Source: Endothia cerciana (Eukaryota; Ascomycota; Sordariomycetes; Diaporthales; Cryphonectriaceae). Taken from it: 64,000 bases of DNA. The position numbers and the translations under genes were made by a program. Under the pieces are notes generated by a model, which worked only from the letters and a program-made list of their open reading frames with translations, made no database searches and was not told the origin of the DNA. Shown here piece by piece: positions 9,416 through 20,712 of this stretch. Position 1 is the stretch's first letter. The number at the start of each line of letters is the position of its first letter. The stretch lies in assembly GCA_026119935.1 (NCBI GenBank), contig JALRMH010000065.1:1-64000 (forward strand), given 5' to 3'.

Positions 9416-12090
9416 TCACTGGCTATTCGCTTGCTGCTGAGTTAAGGGCAATGTGTCTCCCTTATAATGCGGATAGGTAGGCCGCCTAAAAAGTCGACAT
9501 TTTTTAAAGACTGTCTGGTGGTCGCGTTCCTTGTTTTTCACAACAACAAAACTACGCTGACCTACGGCCGTCGTCTCGAGCCGAATCATAATTCTCTTTG
9601 CCTCAGCATTCATGTGCTCAAGGCCCATCAGGGACCTATGAACCTGTTCACACGAAGCCCCTGATAATGATGGGGGTTGTTGAGTTAGAATATCTAGGGC
9701 ATTTCTGTTTCTCTCCACTTTAGCTGGCCCCTGGGGAAGCGGTTGTATACTGTGGAAGAAGGGAACAAGAGCTGACGATTTCCAGATGGGCTGACCTTCC
9801 ACTTTTTGTAAGTGTTTTAATGTGACTAACAAGACAACGAACAATAATATAGTTAGAAGCACGAGTGCGACAGGAAGGGCTAGCTAGGGCTACTTAATCT
9901 GTACGCAAAGTGTTGTCTGGATCACAGTGCCCAGTGCTAGGCCTGTCGCGTTCGCGTAGGCGTTTGAGCCGGTCGTGCGCATGCAGTTGGTTATAGCCGC
10001 AGCGACGCCCTCTAACACAGACGAGATAGTCGCTACTATCGCCCTGCCGTCGTTGAACACAAGTAACAGGTACCAGGAATCGCAGGTACTAGCTTCGTCA
10101 ATGTTGTTTTTTGAGCAGGTAGCTGCATCCTCAACGCCAGATCCGATGGGCCCGAATATCTGCTCAGCGAGGAATTCATTGACGGCCCACAGCAGACTTT
10201 CCCCTGTAGAAAAGACGCACTCGAGCAGTGCCGTGACGTTTTGCCCATCATATAGGACCGAGATGAACCTTCGTCCCGGGACGTCCGGAACTTGAGATAT
10301 ATTGGAAAAGTCGTATAGGTCTGCGTCGATGTTGCAGGGTAGGTTCAGAATCTGAAAGCTAATAGTCTCAGTGTCAGCATTGTTTCGGCCTAAGTTCGTA
10401 ATACCCTCGGACTCAAAGCTTGCAACCAGACTACCGGTTGTTGTTTCTTCTAGGAATCCGACTCGCACACGACCGATGTAGTCATGGATGCAGAGCCCTA
10501 GTGTGCAGTTCACAGCCACCAGTCCGGACGTGTTAGCCAGACTATCCAACTGTGCCGGAAACTCCTCGCAGCTCGGGTTATCTAGGTCGCCATCGGCAGA
10601 TCTGTCAGAGCAGTTAGCCCAACTAATGAACATGATGGTAACATTAGCTGCGCTGTAGTGCCGTACGTCCGCGTCAGGATAAGTGATTATGTGGATAGGG
10701 GAACTGCTGGTAGCTCCTTGGGTACCAAGGCGAGGATGGCCTTGAAGGTTTCGGAACGAAATTTGGCATTCCTGGCCAGGGAGGGTGTAATTCCAGATAT
10801 TCTCTGAGCCGAGGACGCTCGACCCGTACTGCTGTCGAACCTTGGATGTGATATTATAGCAGGAGCTGCAATACGCGAGAGACGAATATAGATCAAAGTC
10901 GCAGTTTCCAGTCGGGCAGTCAAAGGATATTTTCGTGGTGTTTAGGGAGCTATCACACCCTCCAAAATGGATGCCATCATATGCAAGTCGGGGAGCTTGT
11001 TGAAGGGGTGTTGTGCTGCCACGTTGAGACTCGAATCTACGCAGACCGAGGCGGGTATCGAAGCACTGACATTATGCAAGGGCTGGTGACAAGCGTACAT
11101 CTTGATACCCTGTTGCACGAAGGGACCGATGGCCGCTGAGACGAGGAAGATCAGTGTAGCGGTCGTAACAAGGTACCTAAATCGAGGCAAAGCTTATGGT
11201 TAGCACGCTTTATACATGTAGAGGCAATGCTAATTTTTATACAGGTGGCAAACGTACGCTGCGGGTTGTAGCATAAAATGGCCAAGGAACTTGAAAGAAC
11301 CTAATACTCCTCTCGATGCTCTATCATAATGTTCTAAGTCCCGCAGTGGATGAGGGTGTCTATACCAAGACCACTTGAACTGGCTGATTACTGTAGGCAC
11401 ATTATATAAGTACCTTGTCTTTTTTTATTTGAAATGAATGTTATATTTCATCAATAAACCTAAAGTGCAATAGTTGTTTTACATACTCTCTATAAGAACA
11501 ACCCCGACTTAGGCTGCTATGACAGCGGTAAATACTAAGATGAGCGAGTTAGTGTTGATATTGTATAGCCACTCGGACTGTTCGTCACTATCGTACTTTG
11601 CTAGCACCATAAAGGTACCCACTATTAATCCTAGTGAGATTACCAGAGCCAATATCTCCCACTTCCAGTCTTGCAAGCTGGAAGACACTTTTTTATAAGG
11701 GGCTACAGGAAGTCGCTGAGAGATTTTGGAGAAGTTGCCGGTCGGCTTGACTGGCAAGCTTTGGAAGGAAGGTATCTGAGGGCTTGCTGAGCTGCTACGT
11801 CCCCCGGAATCAACAACGTTGACTAATGTGGAGTTTCTGGTCGTCATTCTTGATATAGCTCCATCGTTATGCTTGAATGCTAAGGGTCTGAGGTGGATGC
11901 TTGTCTGTTCCGTTGAACTATAAAGTGATTCTTGGTTATAGACAGGATCGTTTGATTGATCGTCCTCATAGCTACCCAGAAGCCAGGAATCAGCAAGACT
12001 AGCAGAGCGTGGCCGGAGGGCCGGCTCCTCCTCGCTAAGAGGGCTGGGTCTCGCGCTGTCTTGCATTATACTGCGATAAGAAACGTCCAT
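9416..12090 (-). pseudogene. DUF3176 family membrane protein, inactivated
   Basis: Almost the whole gene can be followed. Exon 1 (12090-11487) has a 140-residue Ser-rich cytosolic head, then WKWEILALVISLGLIVGTF. Exon 2 (11390-11258) has SQFKWSWYRHPHPLRDLEHY. Exon 3 (from 11176) has a second helix (LVTTATLIFLVSAAIGPFV), the family hallmark CPTGNCDFDLYSSLAYCSSC, a glycosylated outer domain and a last helix (LALPVALVLLTILLFVVLL) near 9860. Four lesions: an in-frame TAA at 11509-11511; a frameshift at about 11030-11070, where GPFVQQGIKMYACHQPL and APRLAYDGIHFGG are in different frames; TAG at 9890-9892; and TAG at 9884-9886, where the family's WPW is read as stop-P-stop. All three stops fit CpA-to-TpA change. 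Function of the family is unknown. Confidence 0.75.
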
Positions 12091-13072
12091 TTTAGGGTTA
12101 TAAAAATGCTTAAAATCTCTTCTTCAAAGTATATAGTTACCAACTTGCTAGAACGAAAGTCATTTGTTAATGATTGATGCGAAGGCCATTACCAGGCATC
12201 CCAAAAAGCCTCTTCGTTTTAAACAATTCGACCAGGCCAGCTAAGAAAGGTTTACGCTATTAACAGATTTCGTAGCTTCTTACCCACTGCTTACACCACA
12301 TTAGGTAGTATTGAAAAAGCAATCAGGTTTCATTATTTTGAATCTGGTAACATCTGAGCGTTTTCGGGTGCATCAACAGCTCTGAATAGTCTGCTAGCGG
12401 ACCCGTCAGCAAACTAGGACCTTGTTCAATAAACGAGTGGAAGAATCTTGATTCTCTTCAACTACGGGGCTCCTCAAGGGAAACAAGAAGGCTATTTATA
12501 TGTAACTATTCCCAGTTTATTGTGATTCAGGGGCTTCTCGGTCAGGCGGTTCTGATACTCCTGCTGAGACCAGAATCGAACTATCATAGCCTGATTCTAG
12601 CCATAGAGGCCTTACGATCAACAGACCTAGCTGCTCCTTTACAGACCTTGACACCACGAAGGTATACTTGCATAGTAATCTCATTTCCATGTGGCATAAT
12701 GTGTGCAGGACGAGTGCGATGCTTCCGAGAAATAAGGCAGGCAGTGTGGGCCCGGAGCTGAGAGTATACGGGACTGAGACTTCATAAGTAGTTGATGCGA
12801 GCGTTATACCGTTGCTTCCTACAGTGAACTCAAAAGCTACCGTGTATTCCATCGCTGAAAGGGAAGCGGACTTCGTCAAAGAGGCGTGGGGAAAAAACTA
12901 GTACGAAGGTCTGAATGACTGGCATCTCTGAATTCAGGAAAGTACATGAAAATATATGCCAATCTGGAGATACACTACCCGCCTTTCCAATCACGAAACG
13001 AGGGCTTCAGAGTCATGATACTTGCCGAGCTTCAATAACGCCTTTGCATTCTCCCTAGCGATTTTTTTGTAG
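12091..13072. other. Intergenic with a weak relic at 12517-12879 (-)
   Basis: The only protein-like text is on the minus strand: EYTVAFEFTVGSNGITLAST and a continuation in another frame (HIMPHGNEITMQVYLRG). It may be the remnant of a small extracellular or beta-rich protein, but it is too short and shifted to assign. Confidence 0.25.
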
Positions 13073-14075
13073 TTATTCAAGCCGCCAGCCGCCGCCAGCC
13101 GCCGCTTTAACCTCCTCAGCCTTCCCATCCCACCACGCAGAACAGTTCTCGATCATCTCATAAGGGTAGCCAACGCTGAAGAGGACGCGGTCCGCACTGA
13201 TCGCATCGACCACGAACCTCAGAGACTGAGTGCAGAAGTACCTACTAGTGGTGACCCAGATATTATTCTTAGAGTAATAATAGATGTCTTGCTCGCAGAT
13301 CATTTCGTAGCCCTGCTTTAGCATAATAAGTCTCTCGACGTCTGTAATCTAGTACTTAATATATTAAAAGTTGAAAAGGATATACTCGCTTAAGTGATTA
13401 ATAATAATCTTAGCTTTAGAGAAGCAATCAAATACTTTATTAATAATAATGCTAAAAAAGTATAGTTTAATACTATTAGCAAAAGATAAAAGCTATTTAA
13501 TAAAAAACTTGCACTAAGTATATAGCTGATTATAACCCTGATTATAAATAGTATTTATAAAAGTAGTAGGATAGATATATAGCAAGATATTAAGTTTTAA
13601 AAGATTTACTAGAAAAATTATACGCTAATTAGTTATAGAACAGATATATCTTTCTATTAAAGCTAGTATGCTAGAAGTTGCAGAGCAGGGTGCTATGAAA
13701 GCCAAGCTCTTTAACATACTGTGTTAGCTCCTTAGCAGCCTATATAAGGTCATATATAGAAAAGGAAGCAAAAGCTCCCAGCTTGTCGGGTTAGAACTTA
13801 ATCTACTCAGCAACTTAGTTATTAATCTCAGTAGCACACTGTTCAGCCTTGTCCTTATCCCAAATACCCTAGATGCCGGGTACAGTGAGGGACATGATAG
13901 TATAGCCGATGCTATGTTCGTCAGCCAGCTTAACGCGCTTATCGTTGATGTCGCTGATTACGTTTATATACCGCTGCCTATCAGACGGGTTGATATAAAA
14001 AGAGGCTTCACGCTGAGATTTGGCCTCCATACCGGCCGTCTCACAAGCCTCTTCCAGCGCGATCTTTCTCAACAT
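13073..14075 (-). pseudogene. 2,3-dihydroxybenzoate decarboxylase-like amidohydrolase, RIP-like relic
   Basis: Both ends are well kept and the middle is ruined. The N-terminus (ATG near 14075) reads KIALEEACETAGMEAKSQ ... YINVISDINDKRVKLADE ... SIGYTIMSLTVPGIQGIWDK, the start of the family, where the E in ALEEA belongs to the metal site. In-frame stops then appear (NNQVAE-stop-IKF, DLI-stop-AAKELTQYVKELGFH). From about 13340 to 13660 the DNA is so AT-rich that no residue pattern survives; the family's central metal ligands would be there. The C-terminus returns as IWVTTSRYFCTQSLRFVVDA ... ADRVLFSVGYPYEMIENC. Known relatives decarboxylate hydroxybenzoates such as 2,3-DHB or salicylate. The gene is dead. 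Confidence 0.75.
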
Positions 14076-14136
14076 CTTAGCAAAGTTGAGTGCCGAGACT
14101 TTAGAGAATAGCTGCTCAAAAAGATGACTGAACAAG

Positions 14137-15787
14137 CTTGGTAGTATACAGGTAGAAGAGTGCTCCTAAAGCACGTTTTGGTTCTAGGTAGCAATAACAT
14201 AGGGTAATGACGGAATGCTCTCTCTTATCCCCTATAGCTTTATAGATTTCCATTTTCCCTAGTTTGATTAGTTCGCTCTTCGCTTCTTCTATAACACGCG
14301 AAGAAATGTACACTTTTACTCGGCACATCAGGTAAAATATAGTAAGAGGTTGTACAAGTTTATAACTAGCATGCCGAGATCATCATCTGATGTTCTAGAA
14401 AATCTCAGATGTTACGAAAATGAACGTCCTTGTTTTATAAGCTGGCTTATGTCGATCAGGATTTCCGGCTGGGAGATCCACTGCAATAGCACTATCGCTA
14501 TACGGCGCACGGGTTAATCCGGACCTTATTACAATTTTGCAATACTCACTTCAAGAAGACATATTCCAACATCGCGATTAATCATAACTCAAAGCGTATT
14601 GTGCATTGTGGGAATTGTTCCAATTACTGTAGCCAGAGACTGCCTGGGTGGAAACAAGATGATAATGTACCCAGGCGGAGGCATGACACTGTTTTTAGTG
14701 GCCTACGAGAGTTACAAAAGTACTTAGTCCACTTCAAGTTACATTACTATAAGAATAATAATCAGAATATACCTGCTTCCTTCTTGATTATAATAAATAT
14801 ACTTAGACTTTTACATCTCACTATTTAAACTCGCATTACTGAAAGTTAAACTAGAAAATATAGTAGAACTTGATAAAGAATTTTAAAGATTAAAATAAGA
14901 AGTTAAAAGAATATTCAATTTAAAATAAAATAATAATGCAGCAGCTATATTAATTAGATGCTGCTTTCTTTATTATATAGATAATTCAAGACTATTCTTC
15001 TAGCTAAGAAGAGAGCAGCATCTATACAGCTTAAGCATAGCTCTTTCTAAGGACAGGAACCTGAGAAAGGAGGAGATTCTGTCAAGAGTAGAACCCACAC
15101 CCTAGGCTGACAACCCCGGGATAGAAGATCAGCGGTAACACTACAAGGCTGCGTAGCCCACGCGGTAGGGTTTGCGCTGACTCTTAACAAGCAGACTCTA
15201 TATTAACAGACTAAACGGGCGAAGAGGCAAGGAAGGAGGAAGGAAGGCAGGTTCAGCGGTTCTTAGAATCAGCTAGCTAGCTGCGAACACACTACTTGGG
15301 AGCACCTGACATCCTTTCACTTCACTTGTGATCCTACACCTTGACATTAATCTAATTTTCAAGTTCACTATACTTTAAAAGCCTCACTGCTAGTGATTAC
15401 TATATTAACATTTAGACTTGCGTTTCTTATTCAATGCAAAATCTTAACACTGCTCTTGCTAGTATAAACCCTTAGTACTTAGTTATCTACGGATTACTGC
15501 AGCGCTTATTATACTTTTGCATTATTTTATATGGGGTAACACTAATTAACAACCTTTTAGCTACTAAATATTAAAAAATCGCAATTTCATCTCAATATTC
15601 CTGCTAAATTCTAAATGCTTGAAAATACTCGGTGAGATAACACATGCTTTTAAGCTTCTTCTAACCCTAGCAGCACTTAAACACTAATCTACCCGCTCTA
15701 TTCCAATGAGTGCTAATCCAAAAACCTCTATGCCCATCCATGTTTGCTGAGCGTCTTATAACATCCGGTCATATCTGATTCTGTGCC
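14137..15787. other. AT-rich gene-free tract
   Basis: Gene-free. 14,820-15,000 and 15,340-15,700 are strongly AT-rich. A small inverted repeat (AGATGCTGCT at 14955-14964, AGCAGCATCT at 15014-15023) and a purine-rich patch (GGAAGGAGGAAGGAAGG near 15230) are present. The moderately GC-rich block 15,045-15,300 between the AT-rich arms could be a transposon remnant; no long terminal repeat or transposase motif is visible. Confidence 0.4.
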
Positions 15788-16458
15788 TTACTTCCTCAAT
15801 GACTCAGAAGTACTGGATCCAGACCACGCCGCTGGGGCGACAGAGTGCCTCTGAGACATGTTAAGCCCCTGGTTATTATTTACATATGTCTGCTCCTCGC
15901 GCGATTTCCGGAAAGCAACATAGCAGATTAGGAAGGAATAAAAGGAGAGTGTGCTGTTGGAAAGTCAGCTCAAGCTTTGATAGGAAATATACACCCCGAG
16001 AGCGTTGAGGACCACGACCTTACCTCATTACGATAGAGAGCGAAACTACAACCCAGCTAAGGGTACAACCAGTGCCGATACAGCGAGCCAAATTGGCCTG
16101 AATGAGCAGGAAGACGACTGCCGCCCAGAAGACCACCTCCAGGCCGTTGATGATCGCATACGCCTTGAGGCTCTTCCACTTTCGGACCCGCGCAACATGC
16201 TCGGTCACTATTTGGTAGCCTATGAACGCGATAGATTTGGCAGACTATTTCCATCCTTACAATTCAGTATAGGTTTCCCAGAATTTTTTGCCAGAGTTTT
16301 GCATCGGGAGGGGGACTCACAAATGAGAGAGCAATAGTGTTGGCTCTTGTCCTGGTTAGGCCTGGGAGCGTGAGTCGGGCCCCGCTGATGGCTATGACTG
16401 CTACGATGAGGAAGAGCTCCAGCATGTGAATGGGGAGCTTGTAACGGTAGTCGAACAT
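15788..16458 (-). CDS. Small four-helix (MARVEL-like) integral membrane protein
   Basis: Three exons, 16458-16321, 16244-16024 and 15953-15788, with introns GTGAGT...TAG (76 bp) and GTAAGG...CAG (70 bp), give an intact 174-residue protein (525 bp). The start chosen is MFDYRYKLPIHMLEL; an in-frame ATG three codons upstream (16467) is also possible. Four hydrophobic segments: LELFLIVAVIAISGARL; SIAFIGYQIVTEHVA (weak); YAIINGLEVVFWAAVVFLLI; TLSWVVVSLSIVMSTLSFYS, the last spanning the second exon junction, followed by a polar tail rich in Ser and Gln. The pattern, with RxT after helix 1 and a Cys pair (CIGTGC) between helices 3 and 4, matches a fungal MARVEL-like group of unknown function. It is intact although relics flank it on both sides. 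Confidence 0.7.
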
Positions 16459-16467
16459 GCCCAGCAT

Positions 16468-17289
16468 TTTTCTTCTTTTGTTCTTTTTCTTTTTGAATGT
16501 GTTACTGTGTTGGTCGTTTTGATTTGGATGTGTCTCCAAGACTGATGTCGAGAAGTGTCTTCCAAAAATGACCGAAGTAGGGCACGTGCTTCCGCTCGCT
16601 GGTGGCAGCTTTCAAATGCTCGAAATCTGCAGGGAGTCAATAAATGGAACAGTAGTGATTCTGAAATGAGAATCTTGAAGGTTGAGATCCTAGTATTCTC
16701 TTTTCCCCCTCGATGTATTCTGTGGAAATATCCAGCTTCTTATTCACTTTCACGTCGTCTGCCAGAAGCATTCTTTCATTACAGTCAGCCAATAAGATAG
16801 GCCCATTCTGAGGAGGCTCAGCTTTCTTAGTAGTGTTCGGAACAGTGTACGAATACGCGAGCGACGGCTAGACCACTTGCAAGCGTCAGACGGTCCAGCC
16901 GTGCCAAGTTCAGTGCCAAGCCGCAAAAGCCACACTTGTCTAAGATTCAAGACTTTGATGATGTCGACAGGCATCAATAAAAGGAATTCTTGGGAAGCTT
17001 ATCATGAGCGTCTTGGGGTCCTTTATCTGGGACTAAGCAGCTTCCACGTTTCCGAGCCTGATATTGCACAGCCTACATGCGAGACGAGCTAGCGTACTGA
17101 TGAGCGAGACCGACTTCAGAGCTGAGCGAGCCTTCGGTTGGACATCAACAATGAAGCTCTGTGCTTGCTCGGACACTACCCAATTAAGTTTCCAGACCAC
17201 TTGGCAAATGGAGTACACAAAATTCTCAGGCACGTAGTAGGTACAGCTAACAGACACTGCGAGCCGCTATAATTAGTTCTCTAGCTGGC
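16468..17289. other. Intergenic, possibly more decayed polyketide synthase sequence
   Basis: Several minus-strand fragments look faintly coding (VVWKLNWVVSEQAQSF near 17190) and may be the 3' continuation of the adjacent polyketide synthase relic, but I cannot assign domains. Confidence 0.25.
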
Positions 17290-18430
17290 CACCTTTCTGC
17301 CAGACAAATGATGCTGCGAGCTGTACAAGTTTCTTCGAAACGAGATCCCGTCGATCTCAACGCCCACCGCGAAGCCAGAGTATGACACTGCTCTTTCTGA
17401 ATATCTATTTCAAGGCATCCATGGTCGTGGATGTTATTGGTTCCAAGGTCGTAAAGTTGCCGTCACTGTCAGCCATGTTGATGGCGACGGTACTTGAGAC
17501 CTCAGCCCTTGTAATGTCGACGAAGGAGCTCACGAACTGCACGTGGCTGAAATGCTTGGAAACTGCACCACATAGCCGCTAGCGCTTGTCCTCGTCCGCA
17601 CAAATGACTGTGAAGGAGTCCAGAGCGAGAGGTATGCTGTTAGGGTCAAGTCGTTGCGGAGCAACGCGACTCTCTCCACAAGAGCGCGACCAAGGGATAT
17701 AGACATCAGGACGGGGATGTACGATCCGATCAACAGGCAAGAAGCCGGCTCGACGAACAAGGGCGTCCCAGCCCTGCCCTGGCTCATCGACTAACGACGT
17801 GGCAAAATTGGCATAGGACCCTGACTGAAATGATGATAGAAGTGCCGATATCAGGAACGCTTTTAGGGAGTCATCCGCGAGTTGAACTGTGATGAGGTAA
17901 CCACCGGGCCTTGACATTCTTCGCATGTTGCCTAAGGCCTTCCCTAGATCACGCAGAGGGGCTAGAGGTGGGACGATGACAATGTCGTAGGATTCTTCAG
18001 GGAGGTCTCGGCGTGTGACATCATCCTCTCCAATGCTCGGGACGAGGGCCGCAAAGTTCGGCGTCTCTTGAGGAGCGTTGGCCTGGAATTCTTGCAACGC
18101 GTTCTGGTCCGGGCAGGCAATTGTGTACGGGGTGAAGTCGACAGCAACGTGGTTCAATATTGGTGTTCCAGCTGGAGCAGAACCGTGGATACCACCGATT
18201 TCTAGAATGTGCATATGGGCGAAGTGGTGTGCCAGCTGCTTCATGATGCGACCTAGATCTTGGAGGTACACAGATACGCTGAGAGAGTTCGAGGCAAAGT
18301 CATGGATAATGTTGGATAGGGCTGTGATATCAGGCCTTCTATTCACGTTCTCGGCTATGGATTTAAGCATGATGTCGCTGGGACCTCGATGAATTTCAAG
18401 TCGGTGGTTGAAGGATATCTGCGTTCCCAT
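17290..18430 (-). pseudogene. Highly reducing polyketide synthase fragment (C-methyltransferase to pseudo-KR)
   Basis: The best-kept part (18430-17579) is a polyketide-synthase C-methyltransferase domain: the lead-in helix (QDLGRIMKQLAHHFAHMHI), SAM-binding motif I (ILEIGGIHGSAP), then YDIVIVPPLAPLRDLGKAL and the post-motif III RPGGYLITVQL. In the same frame beyond the TAG at 17579-17581 comes text like the structural ketoreductase part (TTMDALK-stop-IFRKSSVILWLRGG), with a second TAG at 17405-17407 and a TGA soon after. An intact enzyme of this class is over 2,000 residues; KS, AT, DH, catalytic KR and ACP are all absent. So this is a broken segment with no possible activity. A stand-alone methyltransferase is the alternative, but the downstream pseudo-KR text argues against it. 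Confidence 0.65.
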
Positions 18431-19216
18431 GTGAGCAAATAGCCATCACAAGCAATTCTATGTAGTGAAACGAGTACTTATAGCTAGACAGTCTTGAGAA
18501 TATCATGCTCTGAATCTGAAGACCACTCTTCATGTGCATAGATGCCCATTTATTGTGTCTAAGATCAGCCGTTGGTCAGAAATTCTATCTGGCTTATCTG
18601 CAGGTCCGAGGTTCTTGACTGGTCAGTCTGAGAGGAGAGCACGCTGAGCCGGCGTAGATAGAAATGTGCCATTCTCTTGGCCAGCGAGCTGACTCGTGGC
18701 ATTTAATACTTAGATCTGCAGACGGTGGGGCAATTCGTTCCCAAGTGGTTGCAGCCGTGTATGATTTTCTGGAGCCTAAGCTACTTTGAAGAAGAGGTTC
18801 ATGTCATTCTCAGCTGATGAGAGAGCAAGAGGAACAGCGTGAGGCCCATGAAGCTGGAGTATGACCTGTGGTCCATCACTGCCGCTGGCCGGAGATCCTG
18901 GGTCTACAGAGGCATAGAACAGCACTAATTGATGTCAACGCACTTGATCTTGGTGGGTACGTGGAGTGTGCAGAGACACCCGTCTCCTGGTAACATTGAC
19001 TCACTCTTTCCCCAGCTTTTCAATATCCTTAGGTGGCACTAAATTATATCCTAGGTACCTACTTATCTGTCTTTTTCTCCATGAAGCATTATAAACTTTG
19101 TGTAATATAATAGGGTCTCTAATAAGCCCTACGACCGACTTTTTTGCTTTAAGACACACGAAAGAGAGACAGCTCTGCGCTCTACTCTGACTGTTTGCAG
19201 TCTGAGGACAATAGCT
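18431..19216. other. Intergenic, nothing recognised
   Basis: Between the outward 5' ends of two relics. No further polyketide synthase domain text was found upstream of 18430, so the relic is cut here. Confidence 0.45.
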
Positions 19217-19899
19217 ATGGAAAAGGTTGACTTCAATCGATTAGTCGAGACATGGCTAGCGGAAACCAACCTCAACTTTCCACCAAGACCTCTAGAGCCT
19301 CGCGAGTTCTGCATATTCAACGAGAAGCGGTTTACAGTACTGAGAGAAGCAGCGAAGGGGTCCGAGAAAGTTCATTCTTCCCTCTTCAGCCTGCTGCCAC
19401 TCGAGCTGCGTCTCGGAATCTAGAACATATACTTGAAGCAGCATCGTTTCCTGCATGTTGTTATATTGCACAAGCCAGATAAGGCTGGGGAGGAGCACGA
19501 TGAGCTACATCAAGATGGGGAGTCTGATGAACAGATCTTCTCCCCCAGCGGATCTCGGTCCCCCATCGGGTTCAACAACGCATACCAAGTCTTCTTCTGC
19601 AACGCACCACCTCCCCATGCTCTCCTTTACATTTCCCAGGAGTCTGCTCGTGCAGCACGTGACTTCTACAGCATCCGATTTCCACATTCTCCCAAGCATC
19701 AAGGAAATCTCATAGCATTGAATCAGGATGGGACATCTTCGATATTCACTCGAACGACAGCTCTAATAACCCTGAATATATGGTCAAGTTTCTCTGTGCT
19801 CTCAGATCATTTGATCTGCGCGGAAAAGGCATATTAAATCTATCTCTCCATGGCTCTCAGGTCCAAAACCTCGCAGACCTGGATATTACCAAGCTATAA
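19217..19899 (+). pseudogene. 2EXR-domain protein, inactivated
   Basis: The ATG frame (19217) gives a short head and then the 2EXR signature LFSLLPLELRLGI-stop-NIYL; the TAG at 19421-19423 replaces the Trp that is almost invariant in this family (LRLxIW), a TGG-to-TAG change. The same frame continues through FFCNAPPPHALLYISQESAR and DFYSIRFP. A +1/-1 shift at about 19735 moves the text to the next frame (DIFDIHSNDSSNNPEYMVKF ... LRSFDLRGKGILNLSL), which ends at TAA 19897-19899. Two independent lesions make a pseudogene. 2EXR proteins are abundant in filamentous fungi and have no established biochemical role. Confidence 0.65.
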
Positions 19900-20150
19900 C
19901 CACAGACCTCGCAACCCTATAGGGATCGCTAAGCTACACTGGCGTTATTGGCGCACTCCCCTAAAGAAGGCCGTGTAATGCCAGGCTGGTCTCATCACAC
20001 TCAGACCCTTCCTTGGTGTAACGTTTCAATGCCGCTGATGGCGGAGTCTTCCATTATCGACACCGTCGGTTCAGATCCTCGCCCAGTCGGGCCGGATTTT
20101 GCACCAGGTCTGGTTTGGCCGTGATCCGCGCGCCATTCCCACCCTCTAGG

Positions 20151-20575
20151 ATCGAATACAGCGCAACCTTGGTGAGTGCGCTAGCCAGGAGGCGTCCGAG
20201 AGTGCTGTGCAGTGTCTCATCCTCCTGGCGTCGGACCCCAAGAGTCCCTCCATTGTCGACCGCGCGTCGGTTTACACGCATCTGAGCAGCGAGGTCCGCA
20301 ACTTTTGCGGGCTCCTCGACGACCAACTATTGGAGCATATGTGGCGGACGGCCCTCTGGAAGCACGTCCCGGACCTAGATGTTATGATTAGTTCGGAAGA
20401 GTTCGTAGATGCGCGGGTGTCCAACGCGGTGGTGGGATTTTGGCTTGTTGATCCGACGCAGTTGGGACTGGTTCCGGAGGATAATAATACGGCTTATTAT
20501 CAAAGCAAGACGGTTATCAATATGGCGGAGCAGGATTTAAAGCCGGAGTCGTGCTTGTTTAACCTTGGAGCATAA
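20151..20575 (+). pseudogene. C-terminal remnant of an unidentified protein
   Basis: Open from just after a TAG at 20147 to TAA at 20573. The text is protein-like and acidic: SPSIVDRASVYTHLSSEVRN, LLDDQLLEHMWRTALWKHV, DARVSNAVVGFWLVDPTQLG. There is no ATG near its 5' end and no matching exon upstream, so it is probably the tail of a truncated gene. Family not recognised. Confidence 0.3.
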
Positions 20576-20712
20576 GTCTATGCTTTGTGGATTAGAAGCA
20601 CCTAGAAAGGCAGGAATATAAATTTGAAATCGAAACACGTGCTTCCCGATCACCCTCCTTCTTAATCTCCTATTTTAAATATATTCATATAATGTCGCTT
20701 CTACTCCAACCT

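Noticed and set aside
17579..18430. Reading as an independent intact methyltransferase gene
   Set aside because: Sequence continues in the same frame past the stop with pseudo-KR-like text, so it is better explained as a polyketide synthase fragment.
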